A DNA stretch of 64,000 bases from the NCBI GenBank assembly GCA_006969745.1, contig CP030886.1, forward strand, positions 3,631,234-3,695,233, read 5' to 3'. The stretch is from Cytophagaceae bacterium. GTDB taxonomy: Bacteria > Bacteroidota > Bacteroidia > Cytophagales > Cyclobacteriaceae. Position 1 is the first letter of the stretch. Each line of letters begins with the position of its first letter. The position numbers were made by a program, and so were the translations under genes. The notes below the pieces were generated by a model. That model searched no databases. It was not told the origin of the DNA and was given only the letters and a program-made list of their open reading frames with translations. Of this stretch, positions 50,608-60,012 are shown one piece after another.

Positions 50608-52656
50608 ATGGATAACGCAGAGAAATTGCAGGATGTTTCTGATAATGTCACAAACGAAACTCCTGAAGAAGTTCAGAATGATGCTGAATTAAGTAACGAA
50701 AATCAACCCGAGGCGAAAGATGACCAGGCGAAGGATGAGGAGTTAGTTGAAGCAGTGGAAGAAAAGGTAGAAGCAGAAGCTCCCGAGGAGATCGATGAAG
50801 GGTCTACGGAAGACAAAGATGAAGAAGTGGCATCAGACGAGGCAGAGACGAATGAAGCAGAAGCGAAGAATGACAACAACGACATAGAATCTGAGGATTC
50901 AAATGATGATCCGGTAAATGAAGGCGAAGAAGAGGAGCACGAAGAAGAACTAGATTTCGATCATGCAACAAAAGATGAAGTTCTTGCTAAGATTCGTGAG
51001 ATAAAGAACGAAGAAAATATCAGGTCGCTTGACCGGGTACTAAAAGCAATCAAGCCAAGGTTTGATGAGCTATATGAAATCTCCAAAAATGAGGCATTAC
51101 AAAAATTTGTTTCAGAAGGAAATGAGGCAGATGCGTTTGAATATCATGGAGATGAAGCTGACAAAGAGTTCTTCACGTTATATGGTCAGCTAAGAAGTAA
51201 GCGAAACAAGCATTACAAAGACCTTGAAAACCAGAAAGAAAGTAATCTTAAGCGGAAAGAACATCTGCTTGAGCAACTTCGAGAAATAGTAGATGGCGAA
51301 GAGTCCGCCAACAGCATAAATTCAGTCCGAGATCTACAATCGGAATGGAAGAAAATTGGCCCGGTTCCAGGTGCGCAAAACAAAACCCTTTGGGCGAATT
51401 ACAATGCTCTTTTAGATCGATATTACGACAATAGAAGCATTTACTTTGAACTAAAAGACCTGGATCGTAAAAAGAACCACAAACTCAAAGAAGAGCTGTG
51501 TGAGAAGGCGGAAGCTTTGAATGAAATGGAAGACATGAAGTCAGCAATTATTCAACTGAATGAACTTCATGACGAATACAAACACATTGGCCCCGTCCCT
51601 AAAGAAGATCAAGAACCATTGTGGCAAAGATTCAAAGCAGCCTCAGATGCTATCTATGCCAAGAGAAAAGACTTTTTTGATGGACTGAAAGTTGAATTTG
51701 AGGCCAACCTTGTCAAGAAACAGGAGCTGATCGGTAAAGTGGAGGAATTCACGAAATTCAATTCAGATCGTATTACCGAATGGAATGAAAAAACCAAAGA
51801 GCTTCTCGAACTTCAGAAACAATGGGAAGCAGTAGGTGGTGTTCCACGAGATAAAGCGAAGGAGACGAATAAGGCCTTCTGGAATTCATTCAAGGGCTTC
51901 TTTGCAAACAAAAATCAATTCTTCAAGGAGCTTGAATCCAAGCGAGAAGAGAATCTGATAAAGAAGCAAGAGCTTATTTCGAAAGCGGAGGAATTGAAAG
52001 ATAGTGAAGAGTGGAACTCTACTGCGGATAAGTTTAAACACCTTCAAGCCCAATGGAAAGACATTGGTCCGGTTCCTGAAAAAGTGAGGAATGAGACCTA
52101 TAAGAAATTCAAAGCAGCTTGCGATCATTTTTTTAACAAGCGCAGAGATCAAAACAAAGAACAATTCAAGGCCTACGAGGATAATTTACAACTCAAATTG
52201 CAGATTTGTGATCAATTAGAAGCTGCTGGAACAGGCAAAGATGTAAACCTTGATGATTTATATGATCTTATTGATAACTACAATTCAGTTGGATTTGTAC
52301 CTAAGAATGCAATTAAGAAGATTAGAAATCGATTTGATGAAGTAAAAGAGAAGGTGCTGTCCAATGAGGCCATCGATGAAGGTGACCGAACGGATTTGAG
52401 AAATCATATCTCCATGGGTCATTTGAAAAACACCCCTGGTGGCGCGCAAAAACTCAACCGAAAAGAGCATTCAATCAAGCGCAAGATTTCTTCTATTGAA
52501 AATGACATAGCCACATGGAATACCAACATGGAATTCTTTGCCAATTCGCCTACTGCAGATAAGCTAAAAGCAGACATGCAGAAGAAGATTGACCGTGCAG
52601 TTGCAGAGCTTGAAGACTTGAAATCACAACTTTCAATAATTTATTCACAAAATTGA
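50608..52656 (+). CDS. DUF349 repeat protein with acidic N-terminus
   Basis: 682 residues. The first ~120 are low-complexity and extremely acidic (runs of E/D/A). Five DUF349 repeats follow, each with an aromatic-Lys-Gly-Pro-Val-Pro type core: EWKKIGPVPGAQ, EYKHIGPVPKED, QWEAVGGVPRDK, QWKDIGPVPEKV and NSVGFVPKNA. The protein ends in a helical coiled region. DUF349 proteins are common and conserved in Bacteroidota with no settled function. No signal or TM is seen, so it is cytoplasmic. Confidence 0.9.
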   Translation: MDNAEKLQDVSDNVTNETPEEVQNDAELSNENQPEAKDDQAKDEELVEAVEEKVEAEAPEEIDEGSTEDKDEEVASDEAETNEAEAKNDNNDIESEDSNDDPVNEGEEEEHEEELDFDHATKDEVLAKIREIKNEENIRSLDRVLKAIKPRFDELYEISKNEALQKFVSEGNEADAFEYHGDEADKEFFTLYGQLRSKRNKHYKDLENQKESNLKRKEHLLEQLREIVDGEESANSINSVRDLQSEWKKIGPVPGAQNKTLWANYNALLDRYYDNRSIYFELKDLDRKKNHKLKEELCEKAEALNEMEDMKSAIIQLNELHDEYKHIGPVPKEDQEPLWQRFKAASDAIYAKRKDFFDGLKVEFEANLVKKQELIGKVEEFTKFNSDRITEWNEKTKELLELQKQWEAVGGVPRDKAKETNKAFWNSFKGFFANKNQFFKELESKREENLIKKQELISKAEELKDSEEWNSTADKFKHLQAQWKDIGPVPEKVRNETYKKFKAACDHFFNKRRDQNKEQFKAYEDNLQLKLQICDQLEAAGTGKDVNLDDLYDLIDNYNSVGFVPKNAIKKIRNRFDEVKEKVLSNEAIDEGDRTDLRNHISMGHLKNTPGGAQKLNRKEHSIKRKISSIENDIATWNTNMEFFANSPTADKLKADMQKKIDRAVAELEDLKSQLSIIYSQN

Positions 52657-52664
52657 TAAATTGA

Positions 52665-52695
52665 TTTGCGAAATAGCTACACACTGCTATTTTTG
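52665..52695 (+). promoter_or_regulatory. tRNA-Thr promoter (TTTG-N19-TATTTTTG)
   Basis: TTTG at 52665-52668 and TATTTTTG at 52688-52695 with 19 bases between: a complete Bacteroidota promoter. The tRNA begins 36 bases downstream. The following text GCAAACCGATTTTCAG resembles the extended motif of the other tRNA promoters. Confidence 0.75.
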
Positions 52696-52730
52696 CAAAC
52701 CGATTTTCAGCCTTGATAAAAGGATGAAAG

Positions 52731-52804
52731 GCCTCCATAGCTCAGTTGGCCAGAGCAGCGCACTTGTAATGCGCGGGTCGTTGGTTCGAATCCGACTGGA
52801 GGCT
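52731..52804 (+). tRNA. tRNA-Thr (anticodon TGT)
   Basis: 74-nt cloverleaf: acceptor GCCTCCA/TGGAGGC, D arm, anticodon stem-loop CGCACTTGTAATGCG with TGT, T arm CGTTGGTTCGAATCCGACT-like. No encoded CCA. Its 3' end is repeated four more times downstream. Confidence 0.96.
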
Positions 52805-53431
52805 CTCAAAACCCACTCGATTGAGTGGGTTTTTTTATGTCTTAGCACGGATGAGAACCAACGACACGGAAAAAATATAGGTTCGAAATGCGCAGCATTC
52901 ACGAGGGGTGGTGCGGCGAGGATCGCGGGTACGAGTAATCCGACTGGAGGCTCTCAAAACCCACTCGATTGAGTGGGTTTTTTTTATGTCTTTGCATGGA
53001 TGAGAACCAACGAGACAATTAATAAAGGTTCGAAATGCGTAGCATTCACGAGGGGCGGTGCGGCGAGGATCGCGGGTACGAGTAATCCGACTGGAGGCTC
53101 TCAAAACCCACTCGATTGAGTGGGTTTTTTTTATGTCTTTGCATGGATGAGAACCAACGACACGGTTAAAAATAAAGGTTCGAAATGCGCAGCATTCATG
53201 AGAGGAGGTGCGGCGAGGATCGCGGGCACGAGTAATCCGACTGGAGGCTCTCAAAACCCACTCGATTGAGTGGGTTTTTTTATGTCTTTGCATGGATGAG
53301 AACCAACGACACGGAAAAAAATAAAGGTTCGAAATGCGCAGCATTCACGAGAGGAGGTGCGGCGGAGGATCGCGGGTACGAGTAATCCGACTGGAGGCTC
53401 TCAAAAACCCGTTGGATTAGAATGGGTTTTT
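52781..53431 (+). repeat. Tandem ~149-bp repeats carrying the tRNA-Thr 3' end and a terminator
   Basis: The string CGACTGGAGGCTCTCAAAACCC recurs in parts with the GGCT block at 52801, 52949, 53096, 53246 and 53396 (steps 148, 147, 150, 150). Each unit has the last ~16 bases of the tRNA (AATCCGACTGGAGGCT) preceded by CGCGGGT, the CACTC hairpin terminator and a linker with ATGGATGAGAACCAACGA. The tRNA 5' half is not repeated. Resembles the tyrT/rtT repeats of E. coli in layout. ORFs inside it on both strands are repeat by-products. Confidence 0.92.
52809..52837 (+). terminator. tRNA-Thr intrinsic terminator
   Basis: AACCCACTC-GATT-GAGTGGGTT followed by T. The same hairpin recurs in each downstream repeat (about 52957, 53104, 53254), and a diverged AAAACCC...GGGTTTTT one closes the array at 53431. 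Confidence 0.92.
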
Positions 53432-53731
53432 ATGTCAAAAATCACTGACATGCCAATATTGCGTGACATTAATACTACCTTTACACTACTCTGACACAGC
53501 AGTATACAAATCTGAGAATGTAACAATAAATGGGTTTGTTCGGTACGCTAAATCACGCCCTTCACGGGGATCATTGACCGTATTGACTGATTCATAATCC
53601 TTCTTTAAAGAGGTTTGATATAGGCTGGTCAGAGTTTTTTGTGCCTTATCAATCTTTGAGGTAAGATTTTTGTTTGCAATACTTGAACGCTAATTCTGAA
53701 TTGTTTTAGTTTAAACTATCAAGTGATACAC
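53432..53731. other. Intergenic region without recognised features
   Basis: About 300 bases between the tRNA-Thr repeats and the next gene. I see no ORF, tRNA, clear promoter or strong hairpin in it. Confidence 0.6.
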
Positions 53732-54247
53732 ATGAAACTGAAAGAAGCGCTAATTGTAGGACTCATAATTACCGCATTCGCATCGAATGCCCAGATATGT
53801 AAATATATCGTCAATGAAAAGGACCCCATCACAGATGATATTATTCGTACAGTTAGGACCAGGCTTACCGGACCAACACCTTTCTATTATTTCTCCTACA
53901 TCAGAAACGGGAGTGACTTTAAATTCAGAGTTGAAGTTGGAGATTACGGAGAGCTAAACACTGTCATTCCCAAGGGAAGTGAATTGGTAATGAGGGCTGG
54001 AAATGGAGCAGTAATACGAATGAATTCCATTGATTCAGCAAAACCTGAGGTGATCAAGGATTTTGGTAATATGATATCCAGTTATGACATTACTTTTCAA
54101 ATGACCGAGGAGGACATGAAAGATATCACTGAGTCAGGCATCGTGTTTATCCGAATAAAAGACATGAAAAATACATTCAGCGATCAAGAAGTTCCTGAAG
54201 CGGTTGTGGAAATTTCCAAGGCAAATGCCGAATGTATTTTCAAATAG
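53732..54247 (+). CDS. Secreted hypothetical protein
   Basis: 171 residues from ATG 53732 (an in-frame GTG lies 9 bases upstream). Signal peptide to about Ala20 (MKLKEALIVGLIITAFASNAQ). The mature part is mixed alpha/beta (DDIIRTVRTRLTGPTPFYYFSYIRNGSDFKFRVEVGDYGELNTVIPKGSELVMRAGNG), with one Cys near each end (CKYIV, ECIFK). The pair may form a disulfide. No family recognised. Convergent with the FtsX-type permease, 4-base gap. Confidence 0.7.
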   Translation: MKLKEALIVGLIITAFASNAQICKYIVNEKDPITDDIIRTVRTRLTGPTPFYYFSYIRNGSDFKFRVEVGDYGELNTVIPKGSELVMRAGNGAVIRMNSIDSAKPEVIKDFGNMISSYDITFQMTEEDMKDITESGIVFIRIKDMKNTFSDQEVPEAVVEISKANAECIFK

Positions 54248-54251
54248 GCAA

Positions 54252-56663
54252 CTATTCCGCTCTTAAAGTTTCAGTTGGATTTTTATTGGCATTAACCCAA
54301 ACCTGAGATAGGATTGTGGCTGCTGCGATTCCCAGAACAATCAAAACCGTAGGGCCAATGATTGTAGCATCCAGTGGCGCATGAAAGGCCATCAGATTGA
54401 CCCATTGACTGTTGATCCATAGTCCAAGTGGGATTGTTAAAATGGATGTAATCAGAATCATAATAATGAATCCTTTTGACATTGAAAAAGTAAGTGATCG
54501 GAACGATGCACCCAATACTTTTCGTATCCCTATTTCTTTGATCTTAGACTTTAACTCAAAGCTAACCATCCCCAAAAAGCCAAGACCTGTAATCGATAGG
54601 GCAATCAATGCGATATAGGTTAGAATGTTGCCTAGGTCGTAGAAAAATTGATAAAATTCATCGAGTTGCTTATTTAAAAACCCACCTTCAAATTCGCGTG
54701 CCGGATCAAATGCAGTCCATGCTTCTTCAAATTTCTTTCCTTCCATAACCAACTGGTCGCTTTTCACTTTTAAGTAGGCATATTCAATACGCTCTGGTTG
54801 AATTCGAAGACCAAGTGGACGAATGGATTTCATCAATGGCTCCCAATGATAGTCTTTTACCGCACCAATAATTGTAAGCGCGAGTGTATCAATGAGAAGC
54901 GCTTCACCTATTGCTTGACTAGGTGACTCAAAGCCGTACGTTTTGATGGCTGTCTCATTTAAGATCAGAAATTTTTCATTTTCATCTCCAGCATCTTTAG
55001 GAAAATCATTACCGGCAATCAATTCAAGATCCATTACGTCAATGTAATTTGGATCTACCGAGAAATGATATAGAGTTATTTCTTCCTGATCTTCCTTCCA
55101 CTTAGCACCTGCCCCATGTGAGCGACCGATCGCAGGGTGATGCGAGGTAAAAGTAATATTCTCAACTCCGGCCATTGCTCCATAGTGTTGCTTAAGCAAA
55201 GTAGGGTCGTGATCATGAGTATTTACATAGAAAACCTCAGTTTCATTAAAGCCATAGTTGGCGTCAGTAAGAAAGTTGGCTTGCTTATGTAAGATCAAGA
55301 TGGTAACCAACATCAGAATGGAGAGGCTAAACTGGATGCTGATCAATGTTTTTTTGCCAGTGATAAATGATAAGATGGAGCGTTTTCGAACTTGCTTTGA
55401 AATGGCTCCTTTCAGTGTGTTAATTGCCTTGAGTCTGGACAGAAACAATGCTGGACCTATACCGGTAAACAATCCAATCATTACGGTGAATAAGATGAAA
55501 TATCCGTACGTTCCAGCCGAATCTTCTAACGTGACTCCAATTTGATTGAAAATCCATATTTCATTGAATGCCACAATAAGATACCTGTAAATGAAGATAG
55601 ATAGGACTAAAGAAACTAACGCGGTTAAAATAGATTCAGTTAAGAACTGAAATACGATTTGACGCTTACTGGCACCATTGACTTTTCGTATACCAATTTC
55701 TTTAGCTCTGCTTAGCGATTTGGCAATGGAGAGATTGGTATAATTGATTGACGCTGTTATTAACACAATTAATCCCAGCAGCCCAAAAAATGCCAATACA
55801 AACCAAGGCAGTGCAAAGCCTATTTCGTTCGACATGGTTCTGCCCGGTACAATTTCATTCATAGACTGAAGTTTAAATGTCCAGCCGTGATGATCTTCTG
55901 GTAAATCTAAGTTTGCTTCTGCGATCTCATTTATTATTCGATCCACCTCAGCTCTACTAGAATTATCGTTCAGAACCAAATAATTGTAGTTGTCCCACAT
56001 ATTTGACCAGGAATTGAATCGGTCTCCCATCGCACCTTTCTCTACCAAAATCGGAATGGTACTAATCGATCCCAAGGCCTCAAAAACAATATGCGTATTC
56101 TCACTCATATCTTTCAATACACCGGTCACTTTATAGCTTCCATGGTCCTCAAAATCAATGGTCTGACCAAGCGCTGATTGATTGGGAAAAAGTTTCGAGG
56201 CAAGCTCTTCACTTAGAACCACACTAAATGGATCGACCAAAGCAGTGTGTGGATTCCCCTCAAGCATCTGAAATCCAAATACCCGGAAGAAGTCTTCATC
56301 GGCAAACAAAGATTGAATATTAAGTATCTTATGTGGAGATCTGATTTCGCCTCTAAAATCTCCGTTGAGGTTAGTGGCTTTTTCCACAAACGAATAGTCA
56401 TCAATTAAGTGTTTCTTAAATAGGAGTGAAGATGTAGCGTAGGCTTCATCAAATGTTCCTTCATGACCTTTGGCATATGTTGTTATTCGATAGGTCCTAT
56501 CTACCTCAGGGTGGAATTTATCATATTGAAAATGATCATAAACAAGTAGTATCAAGACCAGGCATATAGACATGCTCAATGAAAGTCCAAAGATGTTTAG
56601 GCCTGTAAATAGCTTGTGTTTCCAAAGGTTGCGAATAGCAATAGTTAGGTAGTTCTTTAGCAT
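54252..56663 (-). CDS. FtsX/MacB-type ABC transporter permease (A)
   Basis: An 803-residue permease with two halves, each a periplasmic MacB core domain plus FtsX-type helices. The N-terminal helix is in NYLTIAIRNLWKHKLFTGLNIFGLSLSMSICLV; signatures are EIGIRKVNGASKRQIVFQFLTES and EIGIRKVLGASFRSLTFSMSKGF. It lacks an ATPase domain and none is adjacent. Such Bacteroidota proteins (often with MacA-like partners elsewhere) export lipids or peptides, or act as mechanotransducers. Divergent from permease B (about 127 bases). Confidence 0.85.
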   Translation of the reverse strand: MLKNYLTIAIRNLWKHKLFTGLNIFGLSLSMSICLVLILLVYDHFQYDKFHPEVDRTYRITTYAKGHEGTFDEAYATSSLLFKKHLIDDYSFVEKATNLNGDFRGEIRSPHKILNIQSLFADEDFFRVFGFQMLEGNPHTALVDPFSVVLSEELASKLFPNQSALGQTIDFEDHGSYKVTGVLKDMSENTHIVFEALGSISTIPILVEKGAMGDRFNSWSNMWDNYNYLVLNDNSSRAEVDRIINEIAEANLDLPEDHHGWTFKLQSMNEIVPGRTMSNEIGFALPWFVLAFFGLLGLIVLITASINYTNLSIAKSLSRAKEIGIRKVNGASKRQIVFQFLTESILTALVSLVLSIFIYRYLIVAFNEIWIFNQIGVTLEDSAGTYGYFILFTVMIGLFTGIGPALFLSRLKAINTLKGAISKQVRKRSILSFITGKKTLISIQFSLSILMLVTILILHKQANFLTDANYGFNETEVFYVNTHDHDPTLLKQHYGAMAGVENITFTSHHPAIGRSHGAGAKWKEDQEEITLYHFSVDPNYIDVMDLELIAGNDFPKDAGDENEKFLILNETAIKTYGFESPSQAIGEALLIDTLALTIIGAVKDYHWEPLMKSIRPLGLRIQPERIEYAYLKVKSDQLVMEGKKFEEAWTAFDPAREFEGGFLNKQLDEFYQFFYDLGNILTYIALIALSITGLGFLGMVSFELKSKIKEIGIRKVLGASFRSLTFSMSKGFIIMILITSILTIPLGLWINSQWVNLMAFHAPLDATIIGPTVLIVLGIAAATILSQVWVNANKNPTETLRAE

Positions 56664-56790
56664 CTTTTTAAGTTTTGAGTTGTAAACTGTTAGACAACAG
56701 CTTTTAGAAGGATGTTACAAACGCCGAATGGTTGTATGAAACCCTTCAATGTTTTTAAGAGTATATCTAGACAACTCCAACATTCCTACC

Positions 56791-59229
56791 ATGCTTAAAA
56801 ATCTCATTGTGTCGGCTTTTAGAAGCCTCCGAAAAAAACCTGTGTTTTCAGCCATTAATATTTTGGGCCTAGCTGTCGGTATGGCCACATGCCTGGCTAT
56901 ACTACTCTATGTCAATCATGAAACCTCGTATGATAATTTTCAAAAAGAGAATGTCTATAGGTTGGCGCTCAACAGGGTGTACCCTGAGCGTGAAGTAGAT
57001 TTCACATGGATACCTCACTCTATCGGACCTCAGCTGGAAATTGATTTTCCTGAAGTAATTGACCAAGCGCGATTTTTCAAACCCAACAATGCAAGCTCTT
57101 TTCAATATGAAGACAAAAGCTTAACTGAGGAACACCTGGTCATAGCTGATTCAAACATATTTTCCATCATGTCAATTGAATTGATCGAGGGTGATCCTAA
57201 GACCGCTTTGGTGAATGATAATTCTATAGTATTATCAGAAAGTACCGCTAAAAGATTCTTTGGTGATCAGCCTGCTCTTGGGAAGCTACTGGGAGTTCCC
57301 GGAGGCAACAGTGTAGAGGTTACGGCCATAGCCAAGGATTATCCCAAGAATTCACATTTTGAATTTGGCGCATTGACACCACTTCATTCCATTGGATTTT
57401 TCAGACAGAATAATTGGACTGGGTTTTCCTCTATTACCTACCTGCAACTTGAGTCAGGCACTAACCCGGCAATTTTTGAAGAGAAGCTACCTGCATTTAT
57501 AAAGCAATATGCGGAAGGAGATATACAACAACGAAATGGGATATCATACGACGAGTACATTGCTGCAGGCAACGGCTACAATTACTTTCTCCAGCCAATA
57601 AAAGATATCTATCTGACGAGTCATATGACCGGTGAAATTAAAGCCAATGGAAATATCACCTACATATATATATTCTCTTTGGCTGCAGCTTTTATTCTCA
57701 TTATCGCATGTATCAATTTTATGAATTTGGCTACTGCCAGATCCGTAGAACGTGCGAAAGAAGTAGGCATTCGAAAAGTAATGGGTTCGCACAAAAATCA
57801 GTTGGTGGCTCAATTCCTTGCAGAGTCAATTTTCATATCCCTCCTAAGTGCGATTATTGCATTAGCCTTAACCTTCATGCTTGAGGGCAACTTTTCTCAA
57901 TTGTCAGGAAAGGAGCTGTCACTTGTTCAGTTGCTAAGTCCAATCAATAGCGTGTTTCTACTAGTTGCTGTATTAATTATTGGTGTTCTTGCGGGTATAT
58001 ATCCAGCATTTTTCATATCTGCATATTCTCCTGTTGGCATATTAAGAGGCCATTTAAAATCTTCTAAGAAGGGTGTAGGACTCAGAAATGGGTTGGTTGT
58101 TTTTCAGTTTACTATTTCCATAGCGCTGATTTCTGCAACATTGCTGATCTACAATCAAATGGATTATTTATTAAATAAACCTTTGGGTTTTGAAAAGGAT
58201 CAGGTTATCGTAATTGAAAATGGATTCAACATCAACAATGACCCAAACACCGTGAATTGGGCAAGATTTGAGACCTTTAAGAATGAATTGAAAAGTATAC
58301 CTCAGGTGACAGAAGCTGGTTATACTTCATCTATGCCGGGTGATGTGCTTCAGGGATTTATTGTGAGGGTTCCTGGTTATGCTGAAAAGGAGAGCCTTGT
58401 CACCAGAATGATCGCTGTTGATGATGACTTTGTATCGTGCATTGGAATGAACATTATTGAAGGACGAACTTTTTCAGAGAGCTATAATGATTCCTTATCC
58501 ATAATTATAAATGAGGCAACTGCTCAAAAACTATCGCTTACGGATCCTATAGGTAAAAAAATAGTACATATTGACGACTCTTCGCAAGTGGCATACGCGG
58601 TTGTTGGTGTTGTTGCAGATTTTCATTTTGAATCATTGCATTCCACTGTGGAACCAATGGTCATAACGAATATGGGATCGCAGCAAGGTTTCGTTAATAA
58701 ATATGCTGTTAAAGTTTCTTCCGGTGATATTCAATCTGCTTTAGCGGGAATGGAAGAGGTTTGGAATCAGTTTGTGCCTAATGCATCATTCAGATATTAT
58801 TTTCTTGATCAAAGCCTCGAACAGTTTTACCAATCGGAGCAGACGTCTGGAAAGCTTTTCACGGCATTTACCTTTTTGGCAATACTCGTCGCATGTATAG
58901 GTTTGTTAGGATTGTCTGCCTTTATAATCAATCAGAAAAGAAAAGAAATTGGTGTTAGAAAGGTTTTGGGGGGAAGTGTTGTTTCAATCATTTTTCTTTT
59001 GTCCAAGGATATTTTGAAGCTTATTGCAATAGCCACATTTATCGCAATACCTGCAGCATATTTTTGGGGGGATAACTGGCTTCAGGATTTTGCTTATTCT
59101 GTGAATGTGAGTTGGACCGTATTTGCTTCAGCAGGTATTGGAGCTCTACTTATCGCACTTTTGACTGTAAGCTTTCAATCAATCAAAGCAGCGCTATCCA
59201 ATCCGGTAGAATCACTTCGGGATGAGTAG
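56791..59229 (+). CDS. FtsX/MacB-type ABC transporter permease (B)
   Basis: 812 residues from ATG at 56791 (an upstream in-frame ATG at 56749 would extend it with a non-hydrophobic leader). The layout matches permease A: MLKNLIVSAFRSLRKKPVFSAINILGLAVGMATC, EVGIRKVMGSHKNQLVAQFLAES, EIGVRKVLGGSVVSIIFLLSKDI. It ends in the typical PVESLRDE tail. Same family but clearly diverged from A. No ATP-binding subunit nearby. It overlaps no gene; the M48 stop follows by one base. Confidence 0.85.
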   Translation: MLKNLIVSAFRSLRKKPVFSAINILGLAVGMATCLAILLYVNHETSYDNFQKENVYRLALNRVYPEREVDFTWIPHSIGPQLEIDFPEVIDQARFFKPNNASSFQYEDKSLTEEHLVIADSNIFSIMSIELIEGDPKTALVNDNSIVLSESTAKRFFGDQPALGKLLGVPGGNSVEVTAIAKDYPKNSHFEFGALTPLHSIGFFRQNNWTGFSSITYLQLESGTNPAIFEEKLPAFIKQYAEGDIQQRNGISYDEYIAAGNGYNYFLQPIKDIYLTSHMTGEIKANGNITYIYIFSLAAAFILIIACINFMNLATARSVERAKEVGIRKVMGSHKNQLVAQFLAESIFISLLSAIIALALTFMLEGNFSQLSGKELSLVQLLSPINSVFLLVAVLIIGVLAGIYPAFFISAYSPVGILRGHLKSSKKGVGLRNGLVVFQFTISIALISATLLIYNQMDYLLNKPLGFEKDQVIVIENGFNINNDPNTVNWARFETFKNELKSIPQVTEAGYTSSMPGDVLQGFIVRVPGYAEKESLVTRMIAVDDDFVSCIGMNIIEGRTFSESYNDSLSIIINEATAQKLSLTDPIGKKIVHIDDSSQVAYAVVGVVADFHFESLHSTVEPMVITNMGSQQGFVNKYAVKVSSGDIQSALAGMEEVWNQFVPNASFRYYFLDQSLEQFYQSEQTSGKLFTAFTFLAILVACIGLLGLSAFIINQKRKEIGVRKVLGGSVVSIIFLLSKDILKLIAIATFIAIPAAYFWGDNWLQDFAYSVNVSWTVFASAGIGALLIALLTVSFQSIKAALSNPVESLRDE

Positions 59230-60012
59230 TTATAAATTCTCAACTAACTTATCCCATTCAAGATCAAACTCTTCCTCATTCCAATTTTCCGGAAGAGGAT
59301 AGGAGAGGGCGCCCTCTATTCTGTTCTTTGAGTTGGGGTGGGTCATAATTATCTCAAGATCATCTGGGTATGATTTTTCCTCTGTCTTCAACTTCGTAAA
59401 AAAGTGAGCCAGCCTGGCTGGATTGATCTTAGCTTTTACCATCAACTTGTAAGCAAATTCATCTGCTTCTCGCTCTTGCTTGCGATCAAAACCTGATGAG
59501 AGCAGGAGTTTGGATATCTCAGATATCATCACAGCATCGCCTCCGGTAAGTACTGCAGCCAATACGCTTAATCCAAGTTCTTTCATAAGCCGATCTACCA
59601 GGTCACCATTTTCATGATGTCCAATCTCGTGAGCTAAAATTCCTGCTAGTTGCTCCGGGTTATCTACGAATTTGAGCAAACCCGAAAACACATAGATGTT
59701 TCCATCCAAAGTTGCGAATGCATTGATCTCATGAGTATCATCAAGCAAATGAAACTTGTACTCATATTTTTGTGGATTTAATGAATCTAATAGCCTGGTG
59801 GTTATGGGCCCCAATACCTTGGCTACTACCGAATCATCATAGAATTCATATTCATCCTCAAGATCGTCCATGATCAGATCTGCAAGATCTTTCTCACGTT
59901 CTTTACTCAATTTGAGATCTGTACCCGGCAGACTGAGAGGACGCCAGGTAAAAGCAAGCCAGATTAATCCAAAAATCAGAATTAGAATCAGTAACTCACG
60001 CCAAATCTTCAT
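59230..60012 (-). CDS. M48-family metalloprotease
   Basis: 260 residues. N-terminal TM/signal anchor (about 5-22), then the zinc motif HEIGHHE (His128, Glu129, His132) and a downstream Glu in EREADEFAYKL as the third ligand. These are Ste24/HtpX/LoiP-like peptidases that work at the membrane or in the periplasm on damaged proteins. The N-terminal VLGPITTRLLDSLNPQKYEYKFHLLDD fits the periplasmic Oma1/BepA-like group. It is the last gene of a three-gene operon, overlapping DUF4870 by 4 bases. Confidence 0.88.
   Translation of the reverse strand: MKIWRELLILILIFGLIWLAFTWRPLSLPGTDLKLSKEREKDLADLIMDDLEDEYEFYDDSVVAKVLGPITTRLLDSLNPQKYEYKFHLLDDTHEINAFATLDGNIYVFSGLLKFVDNPEQLAGILAHEIGHHENGDLVDRLMKELGLSVLAAVLTGGDAVMISEISKLLLSSGFDRKQEREADEFAYKLMVKAKINPARLAHFFTKLKTEEKSYPDDLEIIMTHPNSKNRIEGALSYPLPENWNEEEFDLEWDKLVENL

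Noticed and set aside
52661..52972. 103-codon plus-strand ORF across tRNA-Thr
   Set aside because: It runs through the tRNA gene and its terminator, so it is not a plausible coding region.
52835..53344. 169-codon minus-strand ORF with repeated KKTHSIEWVLRASSR text
   Set aside because: It is the reverse reading of the tRNA-Thr repeats; the periodic protein sequence follows from the 149-bp DNA repeat and hairpins. No signal, start context or family.
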